64,000 nucleotides of DNA from Gamarada debralockiae (lineage: Eukaryota; Ascomycota; Leotiomycetes; Helotiales; Hyphodiscaceae), in the NCBI GenBank assembly GCA_002803225.1, contig NXFV01002035.1, forward strand, positions 1 through 64,000, read 5' to 3'. The notes under the pieces were generated by a model, which saw only the letters and a program-made list of their open reading frames with translations, had not been told where the DNA came from and did not search any database. A program made the position numbers and the translations under genes. Below, piece after piece: positions 1 to 11,778 of the stretch; within the stretch, counting starts at the first letter, position 1, and every line of letters starts with the position of its first letter.

Positions 1-1107
1 ACAATAGCCATGAGCAAGGCCTTTGCTGCTCAAGGTCCACGAATAAAAGAACCAAAAATCTTCAACCAATTCATAAAACACCTAAAACAGATTAGAAGTC
101 TCGTTTAAGTGATCCTTTGCACCAGCTGAATGGATCTTCAAATTTTCAAGGTGTTTGAGTGACTTGTAGTCAAGAAATATCGATTCTCGTTTTCACGACC
201 TTGCTATGTAATGAATTCCAAGAGAAAATCTGTGCCTACGGGCACTCAAACGCCAAAAATGGTGGAACACACCCATCGAAAATCTCACCTCGCCTCGCTT
301 CACAACTGACAACTCTCATGCCACCTCCATAAAAAAACACTTCTCCACGCCGGAAAACCCACCACGAGAGCGACAACGAGATAAATCATGACTAAAAAAC
401 AATGGTAGTTGAACTCTAATCTCATCATCTTCGTTCCAAGATCGGTTAGTAAGCCTGGCCGCTTCTACTCAGACTCTAATCACCCTCGGCTCAGCCAGCT
501 CACCTAAGCTGCCTGAGTAACCCTGAGCAGTCCCTGAGCAGTCCCTGAGCAACCTGAGCAATATCCACTTAACTAATGAGGCTAGATGTTGGCTTACGGC
601 CTCATAATGTTATTTTTGTCAAGTTTCGACAATTATTCCTGGGAGCCCAAAGAGGCTCCCAAGGATATTGTACCGGACCCTCATGAAAATAGACCTACTT
701 ATCCCATGGGCCATTGCCTGCCGCAAGGGTATAGAGGTCTTATTTAAGGAGATGGTTTTGCTACTGTCTTCTATAAATCCTCTTCCTGCCGGTATTAACT
801 ATCTGAATTGTCCCTTCTTCCCTTTGATTAAAGTACTAATGATCTGGTAATAATAATTTTTGGGGCGGGAGTAGACACCATGAGATCACTGTTTTCAGTA
901 GGTATGGTGGGAATTGTTCATTGAGGTTACTGATGGGCCTCTACTGCCTGCGTCTTAGTTTTCTATCTTCATCCTTCATATTTCGAGATGCTCATGAAAG
1001 GGATATGTTTAGCATTGTATTCACCTGGTCCAAGCAAGAAGTTAACGATAACAAGGGATGTGTTATTGTTTCTTACACTGAGAAAGGATTAAGTAGATAG
1101 GTTTGCA
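1..1107. other. Intergenic stretch, no gene recognised
   Basis: I see no coding signal here on either strand. The only ordered sequence is a low-complexity tract rich in CCTGAGC between about 512 and 561, listed separately. Short open frames here have no recognisable composition or partner exons. Confidence 0.6.
512..561. repeat. CCTGAGCAGT-type short tandem repeat
   Basis: Four to five imperfect copies of an 11-base unit built on CCCTGAGCAGT stand head to tail. A few bases upstream lies TCACCCTCGGCTCAG, which also occurs near 11415 next to a second GCTCAGG-rich tract. Origin unknown; it could be a repeat terminus. Confidence 0.6.
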
Positions 1108-3436
1108 TTATATAGAACTTTCTTTGTCACCCGTAACCTCCCGGCATATTAGATTAAGAAGTGTTTTCTGGTTTCTCCTTCGAGCTTCCCCTGCTGTCAT
1201 CGATCTTGAAAGTGGATTTGTTTGTTCAGTTATTGGCGCTGCTGGTTTCACTGGAGTGCCTGCTTCCATTGGCGGCGACGTGGATGCCGGGCCTGCCCAA
1301 TGTCCTCGCTCTGATAGGAGTGGGGACGGCGTAACCGAGCTTGTTGCACTCCGAAAAGTCAATACTTGGGATGGAGGGGAGTAAGCCTGATATTGGTATT
1401 GGGCGTGATATTTCGGTTGCGTTCGGGCAACCTGTGCTTGCGTGTTTGACCATGATGCCATGGGTTGATGATACTGATATTGAGATTGGGAAAGTTGAGA
1501 ATCAGCAGGTGGAGACATCTCCACGAACGTTGAGGCGTGGCTTACAGCTCGCTGACGCGGAATGTATAGTTCGTCCAGATCATTGTGCTTCGCCGCTGGG
1601 AGTTCTGTTGTGAAATTCGGCCACACGAAATAGTCAGTTAATGCATTTCCTGACATCTCGAATCGAGATGTTGCCGTTTGTTCCCATGAAATGGCTGTTG
1701 ACAGTTCTTTAAATGAATCACCTGACTGTGATTGCGCAAAGACGAGATGGTTTGGCATGTCGGCGACGGAGACTTGATTTTCAGGCCGCTGTACTGATAG
1801 ATCAGCCATCGTTTCCGCCAAGCTTTCGGTTGCAACTGCTGAGCCAAGATATGTTGCTCGGGGAGGCCGATTCTGTTCCGGATATAGAGAAATATGGGTG
1901 GATTGTGAATGCTCTAATCCTGCTTGTTGTGAACGTAGACTCTTGTTTAAGGGTCCATTGCAGTCCAAGGTGGTCGGTGGCTCGGGATCTGAATAGAGTT
2001 CAAAAACGTTTATTGGACCTAAGGTGTTGGTCGCGCTGAAATTTTGAGTTTCTGCCTGTAGAGTATGCACAGGAGAGCATGGCGATTCCGAGGAAATGGC
2101 TTGACAAGAAGAGATGCTCGAGGAATGTACGACTGGTGACAAGGGCCCTGCGCTTCCAAAATATTGAGGTGGCGATGTGGAAGGTTGGGTTGACGGTGGA
2201 GAATACGGTACATAGGTAGCTGGAGACTTTAATGAGTCGGGAGATGTGTCAAAATAGTGCTGCGAAGCTGTTCCCTGGGTTGGCTCACCCGTCGACACCG
2301 AGACAACGGAAGGAGTCTTTTGCCAAGGTTGAGGGGAGGGGTACGATGCGGGAAGAGCTACTTGGCCAAAGTATCCTGTTGAGCTTGCCTGAGCCCTAGG
2401 CGCTATCGGAGATGTTGTAGCAAATGGCCCTTTGACTGATGAATGCTCTGAAGAAGCCGGTACACTGGATGACAATGGCTGTGTCAATATATTGGATACG
2501 GGTCCAGGCGATAATATTGTAGCTGGAAGTGGGTTGTTGTGATTCAATGACCATTCTTGAACTGCAGGCTTTGTGAATGAGGTCTTCGTGTTCGATATTG
2601 GGAAAGCCGTTGATGCCCCTGGTGGAGATACTGGAGAGACGAACGATAATCTCTCAGAAGTAGATGGTATTTGTGAAGAATGCTGCCCCAGATTTTGTGA
2701 TAAATTCGTATCATTAATAGTCCTGATATGCCCCTCCGTTTGGGATTCATGGCGCGCAATGGGGTCTGGAAGGGATACAACAGAGGTTGGTGCCTGTGTT
2801 TTTTGAGTTTCCTTGGAGGTCCCTAAGAAAACTATGTCAGAACTAGGCTCGCTGTCATGATATCAAGGATACAGTACCCTCATCCTTCTTAACCAAATCT
2901 CGAGCTTTTCTTCTTCTCTGTCGTGGGCTCAGAAGGTCGTCAAGAAACGTAGCATCTTGGTACTCTGGAGGTTCTGCGGTCAATGGGGTAGGTGCTTGCT
3001 CCAGTGGAGCCAAGTATGCTAGCACGGTTGATAGAGCCTGGTGACAAGTACCTAGCTCCATCCTTCGATTTACCAACTTGTCATTATCATTGAAAACCCA
3101 TCTGATCCTATTTTCCCATGAAATGGTCCCATATCCCTCTTTGTCTGACCTCACTCGCTCCACCCACCGCCCAATTTCGTTGAGAGCGCCTTTGGTGCTC
3201 AGTATCACACCTTTGATCCATGGCAACTTCCCAGGAGTAGCTATGAGTTTTGATTTTACCGATGGGGAGTGCACGAGCCGCTCTGTCTCTTCGAGGTCAA
3301 GTCGAACTCTCTGGATCATGCGTACGAACACCCCATTTTCGGAATCAACCGAGTAAAGCTTCACAGCGTACTCAGAAAACTTGAAGGCGCTGTTGAGAAA
3401 CGCGAAGACAGCAGCAGTGCTGAAGGGCTCGCCCAT
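1108..3436 (-). CDS. Fungal protein with STAND-type N-terminal domain and Ser/Pro/Gln-rich tail
   Basis: Two exons, complement of 2878-3436 and 1108-2822, are separated by a 55 nt GT-AG intron; the frame closes to 757 residues. I chose the ATG at 3436 because the protein then starts MGEPFSTAAVFAFLNSAF, the amphipathic helical opening typical of fungal proteins related to the N-terminal domains of STAND/NLR proteins. Residues 1-185 form this helical domain and end in a basic segment (RQRRRKARDLVKK). The remaining 570 residues are low-complexity, rich in Ser, Pro, Thr and Gln with SPP and SQY-type patches, and look disordered. There is no NTPase domain, so it is not a complete NLR; a regulatory or scaffold role would be speculation. 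The domain assignment is by eye. Confidence 0.7.
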
Positions 3437-4998
3437 CGTGACTTGGTAATTACCTTGCTTAAAGATGATGTACCAAAAATCGGAAAGTGAGTGGTGCGGG
3501 GTTAATGGATTAACGCGGCAAACCAGGGCTACCGACTCAAGACCAGATGAGGTCAAGATCACAATGAATGGACGGCAAGTAATTTGGAATCAGCCTGGTG
3601 GTGCGAAAAATTGGGCCAGACAAACTATCTGAGAAAAAAGTAATTTTCACTCCAATGAAGCTCATGAGCCTTGTTCAAAAGAAGCGAAGGCCTAACCGTC
3701 TTTTGCACGATACGGCACACAGTGTTTAAAGCCTCCCAATTCATCACATCTCAGCCCCTTCTACCCGCAGTTCAGCTGAACTCGAACATATGCTACTAAT
3801 TTAGTAAGGCTATCTACAGACTCCCAGTCATGTTCGAGTCGCGGAAGCAGGGACGGCAAAAGGAATAAAATGTCGCACGCGGCAGGACTCTGGTTGAAAA
3901 CGCTTAAATTTACTTCTGTTCCAAGACAGGAAAGCTTGCAAGGCTCTAACAGCGAGTGAGCCTACACCAAACTTTGGGCCAATTAGGAGAGTACGGATAG
4001 GCCACCCGTGAATTGGGACTTTTGATGCTGCCATGATAGTGTCGAAGGAATGTGCCAATATTTTTGAATGTATAAGTTATAGCATTCGAGGATTAGTGAG
4101 ATCGAGGAGATAATGGGCCGAACCGCAATCGGGCACTTGTCTCGTGAATTTGCAGTCCTCAAATCAATCAAATTCAATAATTGTATCTCATGTAAAAATC
4201 ATTTTTTCTTCTCCTTATGGCCAGAACGCGAAGTCGGGATAGGACGCCTCTGAGCGGGAATTGCAGGGGGTTCAGCCCAATCACAGCCTGAAAGGCCCTG
4301 TAAGTTTAGCGTGCACGGCCTGAATAGCCCTGTAAATTCTTAGACGAATAATCTCTTGTCTAGTCGCTTCCAAAATGCTACACAGGGAGCACTGCCTGGA
4401 CTACAGCGTGGCTTTTGGTCACCTCAGGCTGCTCCAGGCTTTAAGACGCCTAAATACCCTGTATGCGCGTGAGTTTTGGTGGCGTCCTCCGCATGATGTG
4501 GTCAATTCTTTCTATAAACAGAAAGTGAATAGCGGCAACGTCCGAGTTATTGTATACACTTGAATCGATACAGAAAATCGATTTGTCCGGTTCCAGTTGA
4601 GGGTGTGCAGGAGGCTGGAAAGGGGCTGAATGGCAAAGTGCATGTGAGGGCACACTCGATTAATGGACGACACTAATGCCCCGTGGGGCCATTAAGCTCA
4701 TCCCCGGACTGGGATTAAAGCCGAGTCACAGCGTCTGATTGGCGGCTCGTTAGCGAGAAATATATTTAAGGTTTAGTCGAGGCCAAGTCGATGCTCTAGA
4801 ATTCAGCCTCACCTCGTCCCCATCCACCACGTCAACCATACACAGTGATTTCTGCTAGTAAGCTAGCCGAATTCAAGTAAATGTGTTAGAGTAGGTGCAG
4901 TAATAGCACTCAAGTCATAATTTGAAGCAGATCCTCAATCAATCGTTCCGTAAAACTAAGAATAGACCATTCCAAAAGCCACAAAAAGCCCCAAAAAT
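3437..4998. other. Intergenic stretch with a short imperfect direct repeat
   Basis: No gene recognised. Around 4277-4345 a block of the form GCCTGAA..GCCCTGTAA occurs twice about 40 bases apart, which suggests an old small duplication. Open frames here are short and lack convincing splice partners. Confidence 0.5.
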
Positions 4999-6420
4999 CT
5001 ACATGCCCAGTCCCGATATCACCTCAGCCTCACTCAGTACCCGTGGTGGTGATAGGATCTCCGCCTCGTCACTAACAGTCTGAAGGAATGCAGGGAATAC
5101 GAGCAGGCTGTCGGGTTGCCCCCTGCCCCGGAAATCGAAGCTGAATGAGCCAGGCTGGGAGAACAGGAGGAACGCGAATTGAGCCGCACGCTTCATGATT
5201 CCCTCGAGATTACGCTGACGTGCATTCTTGTCGATGTTTGGGTTGATGAAGGGATGGAGGATAGGCTCTGCAGCGGCAAGGATCTGTTCGATATTGCCAT
5301 TCCGCACGTCATTGTCACCGGGTTGTTGGCCATATTTTTGCTGAAGCAAGACTCCAGACATGGTCTTCCATTTGCTGAAGATCGCAGACTGGGCTTGATC
5401 TGAACCATTAGTTCGAACAAGATATAGGACTAGGCCAGACTTACAAGAGTTTGCGTTGGCGCTGCTTTGATAAGCGGCAAGACCTGACACTTCATTGGGG
5501 AGGAAAGATGGTTGTCCGTCTGTCCGGCCTTGGCACCTTGAAAGGATCAAATGTCCGAGAAAGAGTCTGATTGTAGGCACTCGTGTCGCGGGATTGAAGA
5601 GATATTTTAGTAAGGCAGATGTCGGTATACCAGTTGCTTGTGATAGATCAACCAGTCGTGGCTCATCTACCATCTCATGGCTAATGGGGCCACTGTAGTA
5701 ATAGTTCTGGACGTGGTTCTTGATGCCGTCGCGGATTTTGGAAAGGCTTCCGATAATCGCATCGTCCTCGGCGGGCTGAGGTAAGAGGCGATCAACGTTC
5801 GTCGCTGTAGCACCTTTGACTTCCCTCGTCGGGGCAACCATGCCATATTTCTCTTGTCCTATGTGTCCTGCTCCATTGAACGGAAGATGCTGCTGCGGAT
5901 AAGACGATTGTTGTCGTTTTCGACGAAATAGGACGAAGACGATTAAACCTGCGAGCAAGGCACCAGCGAGAGCACATCCAATCCCAATCCCAGCGACTGT
6001 TCCAGTATTGAATTTTGTTCCACTGCCTGTTCCCGTGGTTGCGGGTGTGGTCTGGGGGGTTGATGCTCCAGATGAAGTCGAAGAGGCAGCTCCTGAAGTA
6101 GAGCCAGATGGTAATGAATTTTGCATGGAGGTTGATGCTGGGGATGGCGATATGGCCGTTGCAGGTGTTGTAGTCGTCGCAATTAGTGAACAGTAGTAAC
6201 AAGGGGCTGAAACTACGACGACGACGTTCGTGGTAGCAGCACCAACGGCTGCTGGATTGGAAGGAAATATGCTGTTATCCCGTGAATAGTAAGACAAGGC
6301 GGAGGTAAATGTACTGTGTCCGCTGCACCCGCCGGAGAAACTGACTGTATCGCACGTTTGATCACCCATCGTAGGATGGTATTCAATCACAAAAAAAATG
6401 GAAGATGAAATTGATTCCAA
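4999..6420 (-). CDS. Single-pass membrane protein with Ser/Thr-rich ectodomain
   Basis: The open frame is up to 473 residues. The N-terminal 60 residues contain several Cys (GDQTCD, GGCSG), followed by a Ser/Thr/Pro-rich stretch to about residue 138 that is probably O-glycosylated. A hydrophobic helix follows (about 141-166, VAGIGIGCALAGALL) with a basic stop-transfer FRRKRQQ, then a 300-residue cytoplasmic region. That region has a segment around FNPATRVPTIR and SFLPNEV that recurs in many fungal membrane proteins of this layout. A probable in-frame 45 nt intron (GTAAGT..CAG) lies near 5405-5452. No clear signal peptide is present, so the true start may be a further upstream exon or the second Met (MGDQTC). 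Function unknown; a surface sensor is only an inference from architecture. Confidence 0.65.
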   Translation of the reverse strand: MESISSSIFFVIEYHPTMGDQTCDTVSFSGGCSGHSTFTSALSYYSRDNSIFPSNPAAVGAATTNVVVVVSAPCYYCSLIATTTTPATAISPSPASTSMQNSLPSGSTSGAASSTSSGASTPQTTPATTGTGSGTKFNTGTVAGIGIGCALAGALLAGLIVFVLFRRKRQQSSYPQQHLPFNGAGHIGQEKYGMVAPTREVKGATATNVDRLLPQPAEDDAIIGSLSKIRDGIKNHVQNYYYSGPISHEMVDEPRLVDLSQATGIPTSALLKYLFNPATRVPTIRLFLGHLILSRCQGRTDGQPSFLPNEVSGLAAYQSSANANSCKSGLVLYLVRTNGSDQAQSAIFSKWKTMSGVLLQQKYGQQPGDNDVRNGNIEQILAAAEPILHPFINPNIDKNARQRNLEGIMKRAAQFAFLLFSQPGSFSFDFRGRGQPDSLLVFPAFLQTVSDEAEILSPPRVLSEAEVISGLGM

Positions 6421-7034
6421 GGTTTCAATAGCGGCTTAGAAGTTCCAGGCCAGGCTTGACAAGTGCAGCGTTTGACGAGGATATATGGAGAATATTCCAA
6501 CAGTCAAGCAACTAATGATCCATAAATTTACCTCATCTTCTCACTCCATTCACCCCGCGACACAGCTTAGCTGTTATGAGACAATCTTGGCGAATCTGTC
6601 TCAGCCAAACCTCAGCAGGGCGCATTGTCCATGGATCCAGATTCCAGAACAGATCAAAAGAAATCATCCCTGCCAAGATGTTTGCGAACGCAGCCACCCA
6701 GTCTTTTTCTGTGCCCTGTCTATTTCCATTCAAGAAATTTGAAGCCTCGATCTTTGCTTGGTGAAGTCAGTCCCTGATTGGCCATCACTCTGCATAAGTC
6801 CCTGTAGCCTGGCACCAAGAGGCAAACGAGGCTAGTGCTGCTTCAGTCAAATTTTGTGACCGCACCTTTGTTATCAAAAGCGAAGCACCCAAGAGCGCCA
6901 AGGCTGAATAGCCCAGCCGTGGTACCGTCACTTTGGGTCTGCAAACACCGCCTTGCCAATACCCTCATACATCTCAACCTTTTGAATCTCTCCGACCAAC
7001 TTCTTCTGTTTTCAACCATTCTTGATGTGCCATC
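6421..7034. other. Intergenic region between divergent genes
   Basis: This 0.6 kb region separates the minus-strand membrane protein from the plus-strand Hsp70-like gene, so it probably carries both promoters. A pyrimidine-rich run precedes the start codon at 7035. I recognise no specific operator. Confidence 0.45.
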
Positions 7035-9745
7035 ATGTCCGATAATGCTTCACGGCCAGAACTGGTCATTGCCATCGATTTTGGCATGACATGTATGATC
7101 TACCTCATCAATTTTGAGCCTTCACTCATCTTTTACATAGGTACCGGTGTCGCATTCTGCAACATCGCAACTGGGGAGGAAAGTGTTCGTTGGCTGCAAA
7201 AATGGCCCGGGAGATCTAGCGCTGTGGAAAATAAGGTACTGTACTGTCACGCTAGTTCCAATATCTCTGTTGGAAAATGAATCTCCATCAACGCGAATAT
7301 TAACCAAAATCTCAAGGTTCCAACTGTTCTTGTGTATCCCAAGAATTCCATTACACCATCGTCATGGGGCTTCCTTTCAGAAACCTCGTCGGAGCAGATG
7401 AGTGACGACAAAGAATGTAAGGAGTGGTTCAAGACATTTCTGGACGAGGATAGGCTCCTCCAAGCTCGAAGAGACACGAAGAACCAAGATGTGTGTCCGA
7501 AGTCAATTCAAGAAGTTGAACGGCTGTAAGTGTGTGTGTCGCATTGTTGGATTGGCATCATTCTGACAACCTTTTGCAGATATTGCGATTTCTTCAGATT
7601 TCTGTACCAGACGATTCAACAGAAATTGAAAGGCGAATTGGCTAATCGATGGGAGGATGCAAATATTGAGTTTATCTTCAGCGTCCCCACAACCTGGAAA
7701 CCGGTACCGACCATCGAAAGATTCCGATCAACTATTGAGCGGGCTGGATTTGGCAGATATCCGAATCATAAGGTTGAAATTGGATTGACTGAGGCCGAGG
7801 CAGCAGCTGTTCATACTGCGCGTGCATTTCCTAGGCTGTTCAATGTATGGTTTCTTTCCAGTTTGATCTAGATCTACAAGCTTACTAAGGGTGTAGGAGA
7901 GAGACGTGCTGCTAGTTTGTGATGTTGGAGGAGGAACAACGGTCGGTACCCTATTTGCTATTGTGTGTTTATGGCTACTGATTAGAAATTTTAGGACTTG
8001 AGTGTTCTCAGAGTTACGAACACAGGCGGCATGGGGTCGTTGAGCTTGGAGCAAATGGATGTCGTCCAGGGTATCTCCAATTGTCTCCCATTCTATTGGA
8101 TCCATAATATCTAATTCGCCTTGAGGTGCTACAATCGGATCCGTTCAACTTGATACAGCCTTCGAGGAATCTGTTCGAAATCGATTAGAGATGGCGAATC
8201 GAATAATACCAACAGGGCTCCAGCCAAAGGAATTGGACGATATAGCTTGGCAAATGTCCAAGAGTAGAGAGTATCAAAACGCGAAGTGCGAGTACGGCTC
8301 TTCGGACGATGTCACTGACTACTACCTTGCAATACCTAAAATCCATCGTGGCTATGTAAACGAAAATGTGGGAATCAAACACGGAGATATGCGGCTCAGA
8401 AGGTCAGTACGTGTGAAATCTAATCTGAAATACCATGGTAATTAACAATATATCAGAGATGAGATTCAAGGATACTTTGATGCTCAGGTAAATAGACCCA
8501 TATTTAAATCAGAAGAGAACTAAAGGCAGCAGATCGTGAAGCTCTTCGAACTCATCGACAAGCAACTTGTCCGCTTGCAGCAAAAATTTCCACAAGAACA
8601 AATCGTGAGTTTTTTTCATGCTCTCATGAAGAGATTTGAATCGTTGAAAATCCACAGGCCCACCTCGTGCTCTCCGGAGGTCTGGGGAATTCTGCGTATG
8701 TTCAGGGACGTCTTAGAGAGCGCTACTCTTTTGGCAATGCTCAATTCCCCAATGCTCGATCCCTGCAAGTCAGAGTAGCTCCTGATCCACAACTCGTCGT
8801 GTGCAAGGGCATTGTTGCCGATAGAGTACAAAAAATCAGGACGAATAGATCTGTTCTCGAATGGAGATGCAGTCGAGCCTCATATGGTACAGCATGTAAG
8901 GTACTCTTCGACCCACGAAATCCTCAGCACTTTGGGAAACCTACAAAGAAAGATGCTTTTGATGGAAAGCTGTACATTCCTGATTGTATCAGCTGGTTTA
9001 TCAAACAGGTAAAATTACATATTAGGGAGTGTTGTCAAGAGGCTGACTTGCAATAAAGGGTGAACCCGTGTCAATTGACTACCCTATCGTCAAGCAATTT
9101 TCCCGTAAATGCCCTCCAGCGACCCCATTCAACCCAAACCCGTCCCGTATATTTTCAATAGCTATCGTCTCCAGCGAGATGGACAAAGACATGCTACCTT
9201 TCGTCATGAACACCTGCAAGTACCCGCCACTGCTCTAGCCTTAACCCAACTGACCCTCGACAGCCTGCCAAAAAATCTGCGATATCTCTTCCGACTTCTC
9301 TGGTCTCCCTCTCTCCATGTTCAAACTTAAGAACCGTCATTGGTGGAATACGGGGCAAAAGTACCACCGCATCGATTACGTCATCAAGGTCGCGCTGGGT
9401 GCCGCAGATATTCGTTTCGAGCTGTGGCACAATGGCGTGAAACTCAGCAAGGACAATCCGATTAAAGTTGAGTGGCACAGTGCACCGGCACCGGAGCCGC
9501 AGGCGCTGAACAGGTTTAATAGCTTAGGAGAGCAGTGCCAGCCTGCGGAGAAGGGTGGGATGATCTATGGACAGACGTACTTACCACAGCAACAGCCGCA
9601 GCCGCAGGTCGCAATTGCGAATAATTGGGGCTCGGGAGAGCAATGGCAGCCTGCGGAGAATGGTGGGATGATTTATGGGCAGACGTACTTCCCGCAGCCG
9701 CAGATCGGAGTTGCGCAAAATTGGGGTGGGAATGCGCTTGGATAA
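7035..9745 (+). CDS. Hsp70-like ATPase of the HSPA12 type
   Basis: Twelve exons (7035-7092, 7141-7235, 7317-7525, 7580-7844, 7897-7941, 7995-8070, 8126-8402, 8457-8487, 8533-8604, 8658-9008, 9059-9215, 9264-9745) join without a frame error into 705 residues. The actin-like ATPase fold shows as phosphate-1 loop AIDFGMTCTG (13-22), phosphate-2 loop CDVGGGTTD (217-225) and the adenosine-site LSGGLGNS (381-388). This is the pattern of the fungal HSPA12-like group, which lacks the usual substrate-binding domain and EEVD tail. The C terminus carries two 36-residue repeats containing QPAE(K/N)GGMIYGQTY. Exon 9 has a tandem acceptor (CAGCAG), so one Gln may vary. The intron 9216-9263 needs a GC donor (GCAAGT) to keep frame. 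Client proteins are unknown. Confidence 0.85.
9527..9735 (+). repeat. Tandem 108 bp coding repeat in the Hsp70-like tail
   Basis: Two copies start near 9527 and 9634. They encode GEQCQPAEKGGMIYGQTY and GEQWQPAENGGMIYGQTY, each followed by a Pro/Gln-rich spacer and an NNWG or QNWG motif. The unit is 36 residues and keeps the reading frame, so it looks like a recent intragenic duplication. Confidence 0.75.
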
Positions 9746-10029
9746 GAGCTTTACATTTCACTGGTGTTCACAAATGGTTTCAGGCATTAATAATAGTTGT
9801 ATATGATGTGGGCGAAGGTTGGAATTCATGTCAGTTTTAATGATATCCACCGATATGTAGATGACCACATTTTTAAACTTTCCATTCTTCGTCCAACGTA
9901 ATTCGGGTCTACAGGATCAGATCTAAAGCGCAATAAGTGATGCTGTTGATGGGACGTGAGTGGCTTCCTTTACTATATCGCTATATAGGGCTAGCTAATC
10001 GTTCAGGTCCCTCTTAGCACAGCTTCATT

Positions 10030-11400
10030 TAGAAATTTAGCTGAAACAACGACGCCGAAGAAACTTCTATCTGCGCTGCTGAAGATACCAACGGGATTGG
10101 ATACTCACGATGTGTTATGCCAAAAAGCCATAGAGAATCGAATGTCAGACCAAAGAGTTGACGATCCTTGTTAAACAGGTTCTATCATGGAGTAGCTGGG
10201 CTAAGAGATCCTTGACCGCCTTGGAGCTTTCAACATCTCCTTGCTGTTAAGGTTGGGAAGCAGAACTGGACGATCAAACTCTCGGAGATTGACAACATAA
10301 TCTCTGTTTGTGTTGGAGTGGCCACTATCGATGAATAAAGCGACATCATTAGTCTAATCCATTATGCAACACAGGAATACTTCGAGAGGACAGAGAAGCA
10401 GTAGCATCCTAGTGCAGAAAAGGATATCACCGAGGCCTGCATTAGATATCTCTCATTCTATACAATCTCTAGAATTTGTTCAACGCATGCAGTCTTTGAG
10501 ACATGCCTTGCGGTCAGTACAGCTTACAATTATGCAGCTATATACTGGGCCCACCATGCTTTAGCTGCGGCTCTAGATGCAGGAGACGTAGTCTTGAATT
10601 TTCTTCAGAAAGGATCCTATGTCTCCGCATAGGCTAAGTTTTGCTAATGAAAGACGGTCAGGAGCAAACCTTCTTCATCGTGGAAGGCTTCTGCAGCTGC
10701 TAACAGTCGTCCACCTGGCGGCATACTTTGAGTTAAGACGAGTGCTAGTAAGACTCTTTAAGGCCGGGCCTGACTTGAACTCAAAATCGTTTGGTGGCAT
10801 AACACCGGGCATAACGCCACTGTTTTGGGTGGCTAGGAAATGTTACGCAGGTGTGGTTAAGTACTTAGTTACGAGTAGAGGCATTGACGCAGATTTAAAA
10901 GGCTATTGGCGATGGACACCATTATCGCCAGTTGACATGCATGACCATGTAAATTTCGCCGAGTACCTGCTCACTTGCACTATGTCTATTTAAACTGGAA
11001 AAACATTGGACGCCAGACGCCACTTACACTAGCGGCTAGATATGGACATGCAGTCGTGGTCAAGTGCCTACTTAATTGGACAAGCATCGATGTAGGCTCG
11101 AGGGTTAAGGGATGAACGCTACTTTCGTAGGCTGCCGCTGACAAACATATTAGTGTGGTAGAGTTGCTACTTAATAGCTATAGCGTTGACCTGAACTCGA
11201 TAGACGATTATGGAATGATATTATTGCTAACGGCTGCTTAGAAACGGCGTATCGCCGCGGTTGAGCACTTACTCAAGCAGATAGGCATCGAAATAAACTC
11301 AATAGATGGAAACGGCGGTACGACATTGTCATTAGCCGCCCTAGGACGATATGAGGTTGTGGTCGAGGTACTGCTTAGCAGGGCGGGCTCAGGATGCTCA
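10030..11400 (+). pseudogene. Decayed NACHT-ankyrin (NLR-like) gene remnant
   Basis: Translated pieces in changing frames match the part of fungal NACHT-ankyrin proteins after the ATPase domain. They include LIHYATQEYFERTEK near 10355-10400, then YNYAAIYWAHHALA near 10535, then ankyrin-like units such as TPLTLAARYGHAVVVKCLL around 11020-11075 and LSLAALGRYEVVVEVLL near 11325-11380. Stops interrupt the best frame at 10336-10338 (TAA), 10402-10404 (TAG) and again in the ankyrin part, where TAG or TGA stands where Trp or Arg is usual. No P-loop segment was found, so the 5' half is gone. The damage mostly fits C-to-T changes, as from RIP or plain decay. It is not expected to make a protein. Confidence 0.75.
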
Positions 11401-11430
11401 GGCTCAGCTCAGGCTTGCTCACCCTCGGCT
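11385..11430. repeat. GCTCAGG-rich low-complexity tract
   Basis: Repeated GCTCAGG-like words end in TCACCCTCGGCTCAG, a word also present at about 481 beside the other CTGAGC repeat. Some 60 bases further on, GATTAGAGTCTGA is the reverse complement of a word just upstream of the 481 tract. Confidence 0.45.
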
Positions 11431-11778
11431 CAGGTTAAAGCAGCCGCTGCTCACGTCCGGAGACTAAAACGGAGGCAGCAAAGATAAGATTAGAGTCTGA
11501 CTTTCGTGGTAATTCCTAGTATGTTTTATTTTGGTCCCTGGTGGTGGACAGAAGAGATTTTACCAAGTGTATCAATTTAATGATTTACTTGCTCAAAAGT
11601 CGCACCCCAGTAACGTAAGTATTATTCAATTTGATCAGTGATACTGTTGATGTCCCAATTCTTTCGTTTCTGTCTTCGCTCTTTTTTCTACCATTGTGTT
11701 AAGTTTCTAGTTTAGTGAATGAATATCAAATAACGTATTTCACACAGTTGTGAGGATTTCTATCAATTTCTCCTTAAT

